This document shows, piece by piece, positions 1 through 7,766 of a DNA stretch of 9,627 nt. The translations under genes were made by a program, and so were the position numbers. The notes beneath the pieces were generated by a model. It did no database searches and was not told the origin of the DNA. It saw nothing but the letters and a program-made list of their open reading frames with translations. The DNA is from Deltaproteobacteria bacterium RBG_13_52_11. GTDB lineage: Bacteria; Desulfobacterota; B13-G15; RBG-16-54-18. The stretch is from the NCBI GenBank assembly GCA_001797745.1, contig MGQF01000066.1:3490-13116 (forward strand), written 5' to 3'. Each line of letters opens with the position of its first letter. The first letter of the stretch is position 1.

Positions 1-287
1 CCGATGCCCTGGCCGTCGACATTCCGCTTCTCGTGGCTATGGAGTGCAGGGTATGCCGCCGCTGCAAAGAAGGTGTTGCCTGTCCGGTTGAGCTTGATGG
101 CGTTGATCCTCTGTGGGGTGCTGGGCGAATCAAAAACCTCGTGGCCGCGTGGCACAATCAGCTTCTTGAGGTCCTGGGTGCCATGGGCATCCGAGAGGCG
201 CGAAGGTTGCGGGGCGAAATGGGCCGGGCCATGTTCTTTGAAGATCTTGAAAAAGAGATCTTTGCACCAATGGGAAAAAGGGCTTAG
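1..287 (+). CDS. FMN-domain glutamate synthase-like protein, C-terminal fragment (5' end outside window)
   Basis: The frame is open from base 3 with no start needed, so this is the last 94 residues of a gene beginning upstream; the GTG at 33 is internal. The visible part aligns by eye with the C-terminus of the next gene. Both have a 'VA(M/L)EC' segment followed by cysteines spaced C-x2-C-x2-C-x5-C (residues 15, 18, 21 and 27 of the fragment), then a helical tail with a 'W(H/Q)(N/R)QL' motif. In glutamate synthases this position, just after the FMN barrel, carries the iron-sulfur cluster cysteines. I infer a paralogous FMN/Fe-S protein of the glutamate synthase family. The fragment lacks the catalytic barrel, so its substrate cannot be judged. 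It ends in TAG three bases before the next ATG, suggesting translational coupling in one operon. Family assignment is fairly firm; exact role is unknown. Confidence 0.75.
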   Translation, partial: DALAVDIPLLVAMECRVCRRCKEGVACPVELDGVDPLWGAGRIKNLVAAWHNQLLEVLGAMGIREARRLRGEMGRAMFFEDLEKEIFAPMGKRA

Positions 288-290
288 TTC

Positions 291-1811
291 ATGTCATTCA
301 AACGAGATACATTTGTCTATCCGAAGGCGAAGAAGGCGCCAAGCCGCTTCCGCAATGCCCTCGGCAAATACTGCATTACCATAAACAGCGCCTGTAACAA
401 TTGCGGGCTCTGCATTGAGTGGTGTCCTTACGGGGTCTACAAGGCAGGATCAAGACGGCCGAGGGTCGTCGCAGAGCACCTCTGTCTCGGTTTTCCCTGC
501 AGCAAAAATAAATTTTACTGTGTTCCGAGATGCCCCTATAAAGCAATCTCTCTCCAGCTCAACCCATCCTTTGAGATACTTGGTGATAAACGCTGGACCG
601 CCGACCTTCTTGCCAGTACCTGGCATATGGCTGAAACCGGTCAGATACCCTACCAGGGCCTTAATTACAAGACCGGCGATGCCGGCGGAGGATTCGATAA
701 GATTCGTTTCATCTTTCCGAAAAAGAGAAGCGAAGAGCTATTGGATAGTGAAATCTCCACGGCCATTGAGCTGAACCGTTCAGGGGACGCACGACCGAAG
801 GTTACCATTCCGCTGCCGCTCTATCTCGGCGGCATGTCCTTTGGCTCCGTCAGTATCGTCACCATGCTTGCGCGGGCGCGAGCTGCTGCGGCACTGGGCA
901 CCTTCTGCTGCACCGGCGAGGGAGGCTACCCTGAAGAGCTTATCCCCTATGACGACCACATTATTACCCAGGTCGCAACAGGCTTATTCGGCGTGAGAGA
1001 AGAGACGATAAAAAGGGTTCGTATTGTGGAATTCAAATACGCCCAAGGAGCAAAGCCCGGTCTCGGAGGTCACCTCCTCGGCGACAAGGTAACCTCCAGA
1101 GTGGCGGCCATGCGCGAAGCGGTTGCGGGGAGTGCCCTTTTTTCACCGTTTCCCTTCCACAGTGTCTATTCTGTGGAGGACCACAAAAAGCATGTGGACT
1201 GGATCACAGAGGTGAACCATAAGGCCCTTGTGTCGGTCAAGGTGTCCACGCCCACCGATGTGGATATGGTGGCGGTCGGCAGTTATTATGCCGGGGCGCA
1301 TATCATCCAGCTTGACGGCAGTTACGGCGGAACAGGGGCCGCACCGGACATTGCGAAGAAGAATATCGCCATGCCTATCGAGTACGCCATCCCAAAGGTA
1401 CATACATTCCTCCAGGCTGAAGGGATTCGGGATAAGATCACCATCATCGCCAGCGGCGGTATCCGTTCGGCCTATGATATGGCGAAGGCCATTGCCATGG
1501 GGGCCGACGGGGTCTGCCTCGGTACCGCCGATTTGGTAGCTCTGGAGTGTATCCGCTGCCATCACTGCGAATCGGGCCGCGGCTGTGCCCGTGGCATCGC
1601 CACCACGGATCCTGAGCTTACGAACCTGATGGATCTCGAGTGGGCCACCCAGCGTATCATTAATATGTATCTTGTGTGGCAGCGCCAGCTTATTGACATC
1701 CTCAAGCGCTTGGGCATGAGGAGCGTTACGGAACTTGTGGGACGCCTTGATCTCCTGGCACATTTGGACTATACAAAGCCCGAAGAAGTCGATGGAGAAC
1801 TTGATTTGTAA
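291..1811 (+). CDS. Glutamate synthase FMN-domain subunit with N-terminal ferredoxin domain
   Basis: This 506-residue protein resembles the stand-alone synthase subunit of archaeal-type split glutamate synthase. That domain reduces the 2-iminoglutarate formed from ammonia and 2-oxoglutarate to glutamate, using FMN. Residues about 28-85 form a ferredoxin-like domain with eight cysteines: C35-x2-C38-x2-C41-x3-C45-P and a looser C65-x4-C70-x6-C77-x3-C81-P. The FMN barrel follows at about 170-415, with GGMSFGS (180-186), TGEGG (208-212), QGAKPGLGG (252-260), SVKVST (315-320), DGSYGGTGA (342-350) and ASGGIRS (387-393). A C-terminal cluster motif lies at C420, C423, C426 and C432. The ATG follows the upstream stop by three bases, with a purine-rich AAAAAGGG ahead of it as ribosome site. 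No NAD(P)H-binding subunit is adjacent, so electron delivery through the ferredoxin domain is plausible. An N-methylglutamate synthase-type activity is possible, but the nitrogen-control neighbours favour ammonia assimilation. Confidence 0.88.
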   Translation: MSFKRDTFVYPKAKKAPSRFRNALGKYCITINSACNNCGLCIEWCPYGVYKAGSRRPRVVAEHLCLGFPCSKNKFYCVPRCPYKAISLQLNPSFEILGDKRWTADLLASTWHMAETGQIPYQGLNYKTGDAGGGFDKIRFIFPKKRSEELLDSEISTAIELNRSGDARPKVTIPLPLYLGGMSFGSVSIVTMLARARAAAALGTFCCTGEGGYPEELIPYDDHIITQVATGLFGVREETIKRVRIVEFKYAQGAKPGLGGHLLGDKVTSRVAAMREAVAGSALFSPFPFHSVYSVEDHKKHVDWITEVNHKALVSVKVSTPTDVDMVAVGSYYAGAHIIQLDGSYGGTGAAPDIAKKNIAMPIEYAIPKVHTFLQAEGIRDKITIIASGGIRSAYDMAKAIAMGADGVCLGTADLVALECIRCHHCESGRGCARGIATTDPELTNLMDLEWATQRIINMYLVWQRQLIDILKRLGMRSVTELVGRLDLLAHLDYTKPEEVDGELDL

Positions 1812-1901
1812 CCATTTCTGATTGCGGAATGCGGATTTCGGAATGGGAAGAGGGGTCAGAGTACAAAATTCATAAATCAGAAATGAAATGAGATTGGGGA
1901 C
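1812..1901 (+). repeat. Intergenic repeat with heptamer periodicity and 11-bp inverted repeat
   Basis: This spacer between the two synthase genes is not random. Bases 1823-1850 read as four seven-base units: TGCGGAA, TGCGGAT, TTCGGAA, TGGGAAG. CATTTCTGATT (1813-1823) is the exact reverse complement of AATCAGAAATG (1875-1885), separated by 51 bases. Between them is GGGGTCAGAGTACAAAATT, and the spacer ends in TTGGGGAC against the next ATG. From memory, words of this style recur as dispersed intergenic repeats, some tied to REP-associated transposases, in deltaproteobacterial genomes; that is recall, not a search. The element probably lies within the transcript, and its right end forms the 5' untranslated region of the downstream gene. 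Confidence 0.5.
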
Positions 1902-4550
1902 ATGGAACAAAGAAGGATCGCACAGGCAATCATAGATGCACGACAGCGCTTCCAGGAAGCGGAAAAGCTGGTAAAGCGGGCGGATATGGAGGTTGAGGAA
2001 GGCGGCTGCGGCGTAACGGGATTTGCCTGCAGCATTCCTGTGAGCGGAAAACATATCTTTGCACCTTCCGTGCAGATGCACAACCGCGGGAACGGGAAAG
2101 GTGGGGGCCTTGCCGCCGTCGGTCTTACCCCGGCAAAACTGGGGGTAGACCAGAAGACTCTCGACGAAGATTTTCTCCTCCAGGTAGCCCTTCTCGATGA
2201 ATCGGCCCTCCCCGAGATGGAAGCGCGCTTCATCAGACCTCATTTCAGGGTTGATCACGAAGCCTTTCTTGAAACCATCGACGATTACCGGGATGTTCCA
2301 GGATTGGAAGTAAAACCGCCTGCAGTAAAACGCTATTTTGTCCGTGTGAAACCTGAGGCCCTCGCGGCTTTCCGGAAAGAACGCAATCTGGAGATACTTC
2401 CGTTTGATAAGGCAGAAGAGGAATTTGTCTATCAGAATACGTACCAGCTTAACCTTGCTCTTTACAGCGCCCTGGGAGAGAAGAAGGCCTTTGTCCTTTC
2501 TCATGGCCGTAATATGATGATCCTCAAGATTGTCGGTTATGCGGAACAGGTAGCCCAGTACTATAAACTGGAGAATTTCGACGCCCATATCTGGATTGCC
2601 CATCAGCGCTACCCCACGAAGGGCCGTGTATGGCATCCCGGAGGCGCCCATCCTTTCATAGGTCTCGATGAGGCCCTCGTTCACAACGGCGACTTTGCCA
2701 ATTACTATTCGGTTTCGCAGTACCTGCGCCAGCGCAATATCTATCCCCTCTTTCTTACCGACACGGAAGTCTCTGTCCAGATCGTGGATTTCTTAAACAG
2801 GGTCTACGCCTACCCCCTCGAATATATCATTGAAGCCCTTGCCCCTACGGGAGAGATGGACTTTGACCATCTCTCCGAGGAGAAACAGCGCATCTACCGG
2901 CAGATCCAGGCAACACATATCCACGGCTCGCCTGACGGACCATGGTTCTTCATCATCGCCCGCACCGATGTGAGGAATAAGCAATTCCAACTCATCGGCA
3001 TTACCGATACGTCCATGCTGAGGCCCCAGGTATTTGCGCTCCAGAAAGGAGAAGTCGAGATCGGTCTCATCTGTTCGGAAAAGCAGGCCATTGATGCAAC
3101 CCTTGAGAGTCTCGCAAAAGAGGACCCCCGGTTCGGCACCGTTGCCGACCATTACTGGAATGCCCGCGGTGGTAGCTATACCGACGGAGGGGCATTCATC
3201 TTTACCGTCAAAGAATCTTCCCCCGGCAAGATGGAACTTACCTGCACCGATAAGTTTGGCCGTGTCATTGATGTGCCTGCACATCAGATACCTCTCGATG
3301 TTCGGGCAAGGCTGCCCCGGAAAGCCACCCATGTAGATGGCCTGAAAGATATTGTGAAAGACTTGTCTCATAAGAACATACGGGAACGCTTCACCGATTT
3401 GAAAAATAACTTCCATAGATGGGACTATGCCCGTATTGATACCTTCCTCGATCTCCTTCTCGCCCTTTCTGAAGAAGACGACCTGAAGGGGCCGGTGATC
3501 AGCTTTCTCACGCTTCTTCTCAACCAGCGTTACCCTATGGGGAACAAGAGACGCCGCAGCGTTCTCCAGATGGTCTCCCGTACGCTCGATTTGATCTTCA
3601 GGGGGGTTCCCATGATCAACGATACCGGAACCGTCCTGTACGGCCGCCGGATCGATTTCGAAAGCCGCAAGGCGCTCCGTGCGCCCGAAGGGGACGAAAA
3701 GGTGCTCGTTGCGGATGCCAGCCATTTCCCCCCCGAAGGTGCAGAATCTTTTGCCGGCCTTATATCCGAGGCGTATCGACTGGGTTGGAGACGGTTCGTC
3801 TGCTTTGGCAACCGGGGCCAGCGCTTTCTGGGCTGTGGTCTGGGTCCCGATACAAAAGGTGTTCGAATCGATGCCTATGGCTCTACCGGGGACTACCTCG
3901 CATCCGGTATAGACGGTCTTGAGATATATGTCCACGGCAATGCACAGGATCAACTCGGGCAGATCATGAAGTCGGGCAAGCTTGTCGTTTACGGCGATGT
4001 GGGCCAGACCTTCATGTATGGCGCGAAAGGCGGTGAGGTCTATGTGCTTGGAAACGCAGCAGGCCGTCCTTTTATTAATGCCGTGGGAAAACCGAGGATT
4101 GTTCTTAACGGCACGGCCCTTGATTTTCTCGCAGAGTCCTTTATGGCCGGAGACCCTCATCATGGCGGCGGTTTCGTTATTCTCAACGGCCTTACCTTCG
4201 ACCATGACGGTAACGTAATCCCCCGGGAGACACCCTATCCGGGGTCAAACCTCTTTTCCCTCGCCTCCGGCGGGGCCATCTTCGTTCGGGACCCCCATAA
4301 AAAGATCGTTCCGGAGCAGCTCAACGGCGGGATGATCTCTCCTTTTACAGAGGACGACTGGCAGCTTCTCCTTTCCTACTTGGAGGAAAACGAGCGGCTC
4401 TTTGGCATCTCTATTGATGACCACCTTTTAACCGTTGACGGAAAGAAGATGGAGCCCCATGACGTCTACCGGACCATCAGCCCCGACAAGCTCTCGGTCC
4501 TGGCGAGCAGCACCCTGAGGATGAACGAAGAGTGGGAAGAAGAGGATTGA
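1902..4550 (+). CDS. Glutamate synthase amidotransferase (GATase II) and GXGXG domain fusion subunit
   Basis: This 882-residue protein should release ammonia from glutamine for the FMN subunit encoded just upstream. The N-terminal class II GATase spans about residues 36-450: the candidate nucleophile is Cys36 in GGCGVTGF, with HQRYPTKG (234-241), HNGDF (261-265) and TDTE (286-289) as the conserved glutamine-binding motifs. A helical, charged stretch at about 475-600 has no family I recognise. The C-terminus, about 605-790, is a GXGXG right-handed beta-helix with motifs such as YGSTGDYLASG near 660 and GDVGQTFMYGAKGGE near 697-711. Canonical GltB has the FMN barrel between these two domains; here it is missing and encoded separately. 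Cys must be N-terminal to act, so a roughly 35-residue propeptide would have to be removed, similar in length to known GltB propeptides. ATG 1902 has only a weak ribosome site (GAGA, eight bases ahead); ATG 1986 (Met29) is an alternative. An in-frame TGA at 1884-1886 limits extension. Confidence 0.85.
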   Translation: MEQRRIAQAIIDARQRFQEAEKLVKRADMEVEEGGCGVTGFACSIPVSGKHIFAPSVQMHNRGNGKGGGLAAVGLTPAKLGVDQKTLDEDFLLQVALLDESALPEMEARFIRPHFRVDHEAFLETIDDYRDVPGLEVKPPAVKRYFVRVKPEALAAFRKERNLEILPFDKAEEEFVYQNTYQLNLALYSALGEKKAFVLSHGRNMMILKIVGYAEQVAQYYKLENFDAHIWIAHQRYPTKGRVWHPGGAHPFIGLDEALVHNGDFANYYSVSQYLRQRNIYPLFLTDTEVSVQIVDFLNRVYAYPLEYIIEALAPTGEMDFDHLSEEKQRIYRQIQATHIHGSPDGPWFFIIARTDVRNKQFQLIGITDTSMLRPQVFALQKGEVEIGLICSEKQAIDATLESLAKEDPRFGTVADHYWNARGGSYTDGGAFIFTVKESSPGKMELTCTDKFGRVIDVPAHQIPLDVRARLPRKATHVDGLKDIVKDLSHKNIRERFTDLKNNFHRWDYARIDTFLDLLLALSEEDDLKGPVISFLTLLLNQRYPMGNKRRRSVLQMVSRTLDLIFRGVPMINDTGTVLYGRRIDFESRKALRAPEGDEKVLVADASHFPPEGAESFAGLISEAYRLGWRRFVCFGNRGQRFLGCGLGPDTKGVRIDAYGSTGDYLASGIDGLEIYVHGNAQDQLGQIMKSGKLVVYGDVGQTFMYGAKGGEVYVLGNAAGRPFINAVGKPRIVLNGTALDFLAESFMAGDPHHGGGFVILNGLTFDHDGNVIPRETPYPGSNLFSLASGGAIFVRDPHKKIVPEQLNGGMISPFTEDDWQLLLSYLEENERLFGISIDDHLLTVDGKKMEPHDVYRTISPDKLSVLASSTLRMNEEWEEED

Positions 4551-4659
4551 TTTTTATATCGAGGCTCCTTTAGCTGCGCTAGCTTCAAGTTCGATCTTGA
4601 TGAGTTTTCTCAGCAACAGGATCACCTAGGGCTTATGGGATACCATTTTATATATACGG

Positions 4660-7287
4660 TCAGAGATGTTTTAGTTGCTTGAGAAGGGTCCGTTTTATCT
4701 CTTTTACTCTCTCATCATCTTCGATCTTTTGACCTTCCAGGTCTCGCACGTAGAAAACGTCTACGACTTGGTCTACCTTGGTGGCAATTCTGGCACTATG
4801 AATGTCCAGGCCGAGGTCAAAGAGTGCGTGAGTAATGCGATAGAGAAGCAATACATGGTCGTTGGAATAGACTTCAATTATCGTAAAGAAGTCTGAGGAT
4901 TCATTATCCACGACCACATCCGGCACTCGTAATAGCTTTTTAAAACCAGCGGAATGACGATGTGTTTCCTTATTACCGATGGAGGATTCGAGCGACAAAC
5001 TGCCGGTGAGTACGTTGGCAAGCTCCTCTTGGACCTTGGCCCATTTTTCTTTCACGAACAGATCATCGAGCGGGTTTGCCGTACGTAAAACATCCACAGC
5101 AGTTCCATCCCGCCACGTGTATATGTCGGCGGACAGTATGTTGATGGTATTAAGGGCGAGGACCCCGGCTATATTGGCAAACAGGCCGGGTCTATCTTTG
5201 GCTACAATTGTTATCTCCCAGCAATTTCCTACTTTGTCCTTTCTCGTTTCAAAGATGAAAATATCCTCCCCTGCATTACCTTCTAATTGAGTCTCGCGGG
5301 CTTGCATCATTGCCTTCAAGCGAATCGCCATGCCGAGATGACGAACAATTTCCTGGGGACTTGTATTGAGCAGGTAACGGGAAGGCATACGTTCGAAAGA
5401 GGCTTCAAGGTCGTTTTCTTGTGTGCCCGGAACAATATGCTTACGTACTTCAGATTTGATGTGCTCAACCTTACGAGAAGCATCACGCGTTGCCAACTCG
5501 CCCCTCTCCAGAATATGGAGGATCTTAAAAACAAGGTCGCGTATCAAGTTGGCAATCCAATCATTCCAGGCCTTAGGACCGGTGGCCCGAGAATCAGCCC
5601 ACGTAAGGAGGTAGAGCATCTTCAACAGTTCAACACTTCCAATGATCCGTGCGCACTGCACAATTACCTTTTCATCGTTGAGATCACGACGGGTCGCGGT
5701 CTCCGCAAGCAGCAAATGGTAACGTACGAGGAAACAGATATCTTGTATCCCATCCTTGTCATAACCGAATCGCTTCAGTATGGTATTTGTAATTGCAGCA
5801 CCTGAGTGTGCATGATTCCCCTTAGACTTGCCGATATCATGAAAAAGACCAGCCCACAACAATCTTTCCGGATGGGAAATCTCAACAAAAAGATCGTGCA
5901 GCAGTTCGTGATCCGCTCCGGATAATTCCTTGAGGTACTTAACGGTGTATAGGGAATGTATGCCAACAGGGAAGATATGATAGGCATCAAACTCGACCCG
6001 GTTCCGTATCCGCCCAAATTCGGGAATAAAGCTATCGAGAAAACCAACATCAATCATTTGACTCAGGGTTTCAAACGTATGGCTCGATTGGGTTAGAATC
6101 GTTTCAAAAGAGCCTACGATCGTTTTTGATTGTCGGAAGGAATCGTCCACCAGGTATAAAAACTCGCGAACCAGTCTCCTTGCCTCCAGAGAAAGGGGAT
6201 AACCAAGGCGTGCGCTGTACTCAAAAATAGCTATTAATAAAGAAGGATTTTTCAGGATAGCACGGGCTGCGTCAAAACCGAGTTCTCCTTTATCGACAGT
6301 AAGGCCTTGGGAAATCTGACGTATCTGCTTTATGTTTCGGCCTTTCTTTGTTGTCAGGAAAAGACCGGCGGTGAAGGAGCGGGACAAAGACTTAAGAGCC
6401 GCCATGGTGGCATGCACCAGGCTGTTAAACTGCTCCGCGGCGAGTGATTTTTTTTGGTCTCGCAATCCAAGTCTCTGAGCGATCTCTGCTTGATACTCAA
6501 AAGTCAAGCGATCATTCCTACGGTGTGACAGGAGGTGCAGATGGTTTCTTATGTTCAAGAGGAAACTCACATGCTGTCTCAGGTCCTGATATTCTTGATA
6601 TGAAAGTCTTGCGCGAAACGCTTGATCATGGGTTTCTCGGGGGCCAACGGATGCCTTAGCAAGCCACAGCATATGGTGGTAATCCCGCAATCCACCAATG
6701 CCCTCTTTGAGGTTAGGTTCGAGGAGATAGCTTGAGTCGCCAAACGTGTCCAGTCGCTTTTTGTCTTTTTCGATCAACCACAGGCGCAAGGCGTGCGACT
6801 TTTTGGATAAGACTTTTTTGTACAACTTTTCAATCAGATCGAGATAGAGTGGATATTCTCCGTCAATGAAACGTGCATCGAGCAAGGACGTCAGCACCTC
6901 AAAATCTATTTTGGCAATGCTGAGGCAATCCTTGATGGTGCGAGTCCCGTATCCCAAATCAAGGCCGAGATCCCACAGGGGGAAAAGTATCTCCTGCATC
7001 AAGGTCTTGGCTTGCAAAGGTACCTTTTTCCCGAACAGCAAGATGATATCAATATCTGAATGGAGGCATAGTTCTCTTCGGCCATATCCGCCCATCGCTA
7101 CAAAGGCATAAGGGATGCCCTGCTGGTGCAATGCCCTCCCCACGAGGCTTTCTTGTAAACTGTCTTGAAAATACTGATCAATGAGGGCTGTATTCTCCTC
7201 GGGGAAGGATTTTACATTCAGACCGGTCGTAAACAGCGTGATAAGCTGTTGTCTTGAAGTTTTGAGTTGCTCTGCCGGATATTCCAC
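4660..7287 (-). CDS. glnD: PII uridylyltransferase / uridylyl-removing enzyme GlnD
   Basis: GlnD senses glutamine and adds or removes UMP on Tyr51 of PII proteins. At 875 residues it is of usual family length and carries every expected domain in order. The nucleotidyltransferase has GGYGRREL (66-73) and the D78/D80 metal pair in HSDIDIILLF. The linker includes GIGGLRDYH (197-204). The HD domain, responsible for UMP removal, has H444, the H483-D484 pair in LFHDIGK and H492. Two ACT domains follow, at about 691-760 and 801-870, beginning EITIVAKDRPGL and FTIIEVYSNDHVLL, which bind glutamine. No key residue looks lost. The start is a GTG; an in-frame TAG at 7303-7305 allows no upstream start, and the ribosome site is poor, so translation may be low or may depend on the structured gap after the PII gene. 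It is last in the amtB-PII-glnD series and ends 109 bases from the convergent synthase gene. Confidence 0.96.
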   Translation of the reverse strand: MEYPAEQLKTSRQQLITLFTTGLNVKSFPEENTALIDQYFQDSLQESLVGRALHQQGIPYAFVAMGGYGRRELCLHSDIDIILLFGKKVPLQAKTLMQEILFPLWDLGLDLGYGTRTIKDCLSIAKIDFEVLTSLLDARFIDGEYPLYLDLIEKLYKKVLSKKSHALRLWLIEKDKKRLDTFGDSSYLLEPNLKEGIGGLRDYHHMLWLAKASVGPRETHDQAFRARLSYQEYQDLRQHVSFLLNIRNHLHLLSHRRNDRLTFEYQAEIAQRLGLRDQKKSLAAEQFNSLVHATMAALKSLSRSFTAGLFLTTKKGRNIKQIRQISQGLTVDKGELGFDAARAILKNPSLLIAIFEYSARLGYPLSLEARRLVREFLYLVDDSFRQSKTIVGSFETILTQSSHTFETLSQMIDVGFLDSFIPEFGRIRNRVEFDAYHIFPVGIHSLYTVKYLKELSGADHELLHDLFVEISHPERLLWAGLFHDIGKSKGNHAHSGAAITNTILKRFGYDKDGIQDICFLVRYHLLLAETATRRDLNDEKVIVQCARIIGSVELLKMLYLLTWADSRATGPKAWNDWIANLIRDLVFKILHILERGELATRDASRKVEHIKSEVRKHIVPGTQENDLEASFERMPSRYLLNTSPQEIVRHLGMAIRLKAMMQARETQLEGNAGEDIFIFETRKDKVGNCWEITIVAKDRPGLFANIAGVLALNTINILSADIYTWRDGTAVDVLRTANPLDDLFVKEKWAKVQEELANVLTGSLSLESSIGNKETHRHSAGFKKLLRVPDVVVDNESSDFFTIIEVYSNDHVLLLYRITHALFDLGLDIHSARIATKVDQVVDVFYVRDLEGQKIEDDERVKEIKRTLLKQLKHL

Positions 7288-7304
7288 TCTTATATCAGTT
7301 CTCT

Positions 7305-7384
7305 ATAAGCTATTACCTGAGGAGATACTGCCGTTGATTCAGGCAGCACCTCCTCATCACCATTGACTTTTAGTAACAGCTTAT
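7305..7384 (-). promoter_or_regulatory. Intercistronic imperfect stem-loop between PII gene and glnD
   Basis: Nearly the whole gap between the two genes can fold. The outer stem pairs ATAAGCT (7305-7311) with AGCTTAT (7378-7384), and, after an A/C mismatch, TTAC (7313-7316) with GTAA (7373-7376). The inner stem pairs TGAGGAG (7318-7324) with CTCCTCA (7350-7356), then CTGCC (7328-7332) with GGCAG (7342-7346) around a nine-base loop. The bases 7357-7372 bulge on one side. On the minus-strand transcript no run of U follows, so it is not an ordinary intrinsic terminator. It could be an mRNA processing or stability element, or an attenuator limiting glnD expression below PII. The pairings are read directly; the function is inference. 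Confidence 0.45.
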
Positions 7385-7387
7385 TTG

Positions 7388-7726
7388 TTATATAGCCTCT
7401 TTGCCTGTCTCCCCGGTACGGATACGGACTACCTCCTCTACAGGGATAACAAAGATCTTTCCATCACCAATCTTCCCCGTCCGCGCCTTTTCCTGAATAA
7501 GCGCAATCGCCTGCGGTACCAGTTTAGAATCCATGACAACTTCGATCTTGACCTTAGGGACAAAATCGACTTGATACTCCGCTCCGCGGTAAACCTCTTT
7601 GTGCCCCCGTTGTCGTCCGAACCCTTTGACTTCGGTTACGGTCATACCTTTAACTCCCATCCGGGAGAGGCCATCCTTCACCTCTTCCAGTTTAAATGGT
7701 TTTATAATAGCTTCAATTTTTTTCAT
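7388..7726 (-). CDS. glnK: Nitrogen regulatory protein PII (GlnB/GlnK family)
   Basis: PII is a small trimeric cytoplasmic sensor of ATP/ADP and 2-oxoglutarate that controls targets such as AmtB by direct contact. The protein is 112 residues, the standard length. It opens MKKIEAIIKPFKLEEVK and has the T-loop GFGRQRGHKEVYRGAEYQVD (35-54) with uridylylation target Tyr51, followed by FVPKVKIEV. The nucleotide-binding C-terminal signature TGKIGDGKIFV follows. An in-frame start at 7822 would add 32 residues absent from the family and overlap amtB; I chose ATG 7724-7726 because the family N-terminus begins there and AAAGGAG sits eight bases ahead. The gene starts 40 bases after amtB, presumably co-transcribed, and glnD follows. 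Linkage to amtB suggests a GlnK-type role, but GlnB and GlnK cannot be separated by sequence alone, so the symbol is provisional. Confidence 0.95.
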   Translation of the reverse strand: MKKIEAIIKPFKLEEVKDGLSRMGVKGMTVTEVKGFGRQRGHKEVYRGAEYQVDFVPKVKIEVVMDSKLVPQAIALIQEKARTGKIGDGKIFVIPVEEVVRIRTGETGKEAI

Positions 7727-7734
7727 GATCTTTA

Positions 7735-7741
7735 CTCCTTT
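7735..7741 (-). promoter_or_regulatory. Ribosome binding site that fixes the PII start
   Basis: The minus strand reads AAAGGAG here, eight bases before ATG 7724-7726. It supports the internal methionine as the true PII start rather than the longer reading frame from 7822. Confidence 0.8.
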
Positions 7742-7766
7742 ACGGTTTTTTCGATAGGCTTTATCA

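Noticed and set aside
1143..2684. 513-residue open frame on the minus strand
   Set aside because: It is antisense to the ends of two well-supported synthase genes and crosses their boundary. The product has no coherent domain, and the plus-strand frames carry clear family motifs throughout.
2793..4205. 470-residue open frame on the minus strand
   Set aside because: It lies wholly antisense to the GATase/GXGXG gene, is low in recognisable motifs, and is explained by codon bias of the sense gene.
291..4550. N-methylglutamate synthase (MgsABC-like) identity
   Set aside because: The family is homologous and cannot be excluded by eye, but subunit fusion, the ferredoxin domain and the adjacent ammonium/PII genes fit glutamate synthase better.
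4561..4610. Weak hairpins after the synthase stop codon as a terminator
   Set aside because: GAGGCT can pair with AGCTTC and TCAAG with CTTGA, but stems are short and only a short T run follows. No convincing terminator is seen for either convergent operon.
5287..5805. 172-residue plus-strand frame
   Set aside because: It is antisense to the nucleotidyltransferase-linked and HD part of glnD, whose frame is intact and conserved.
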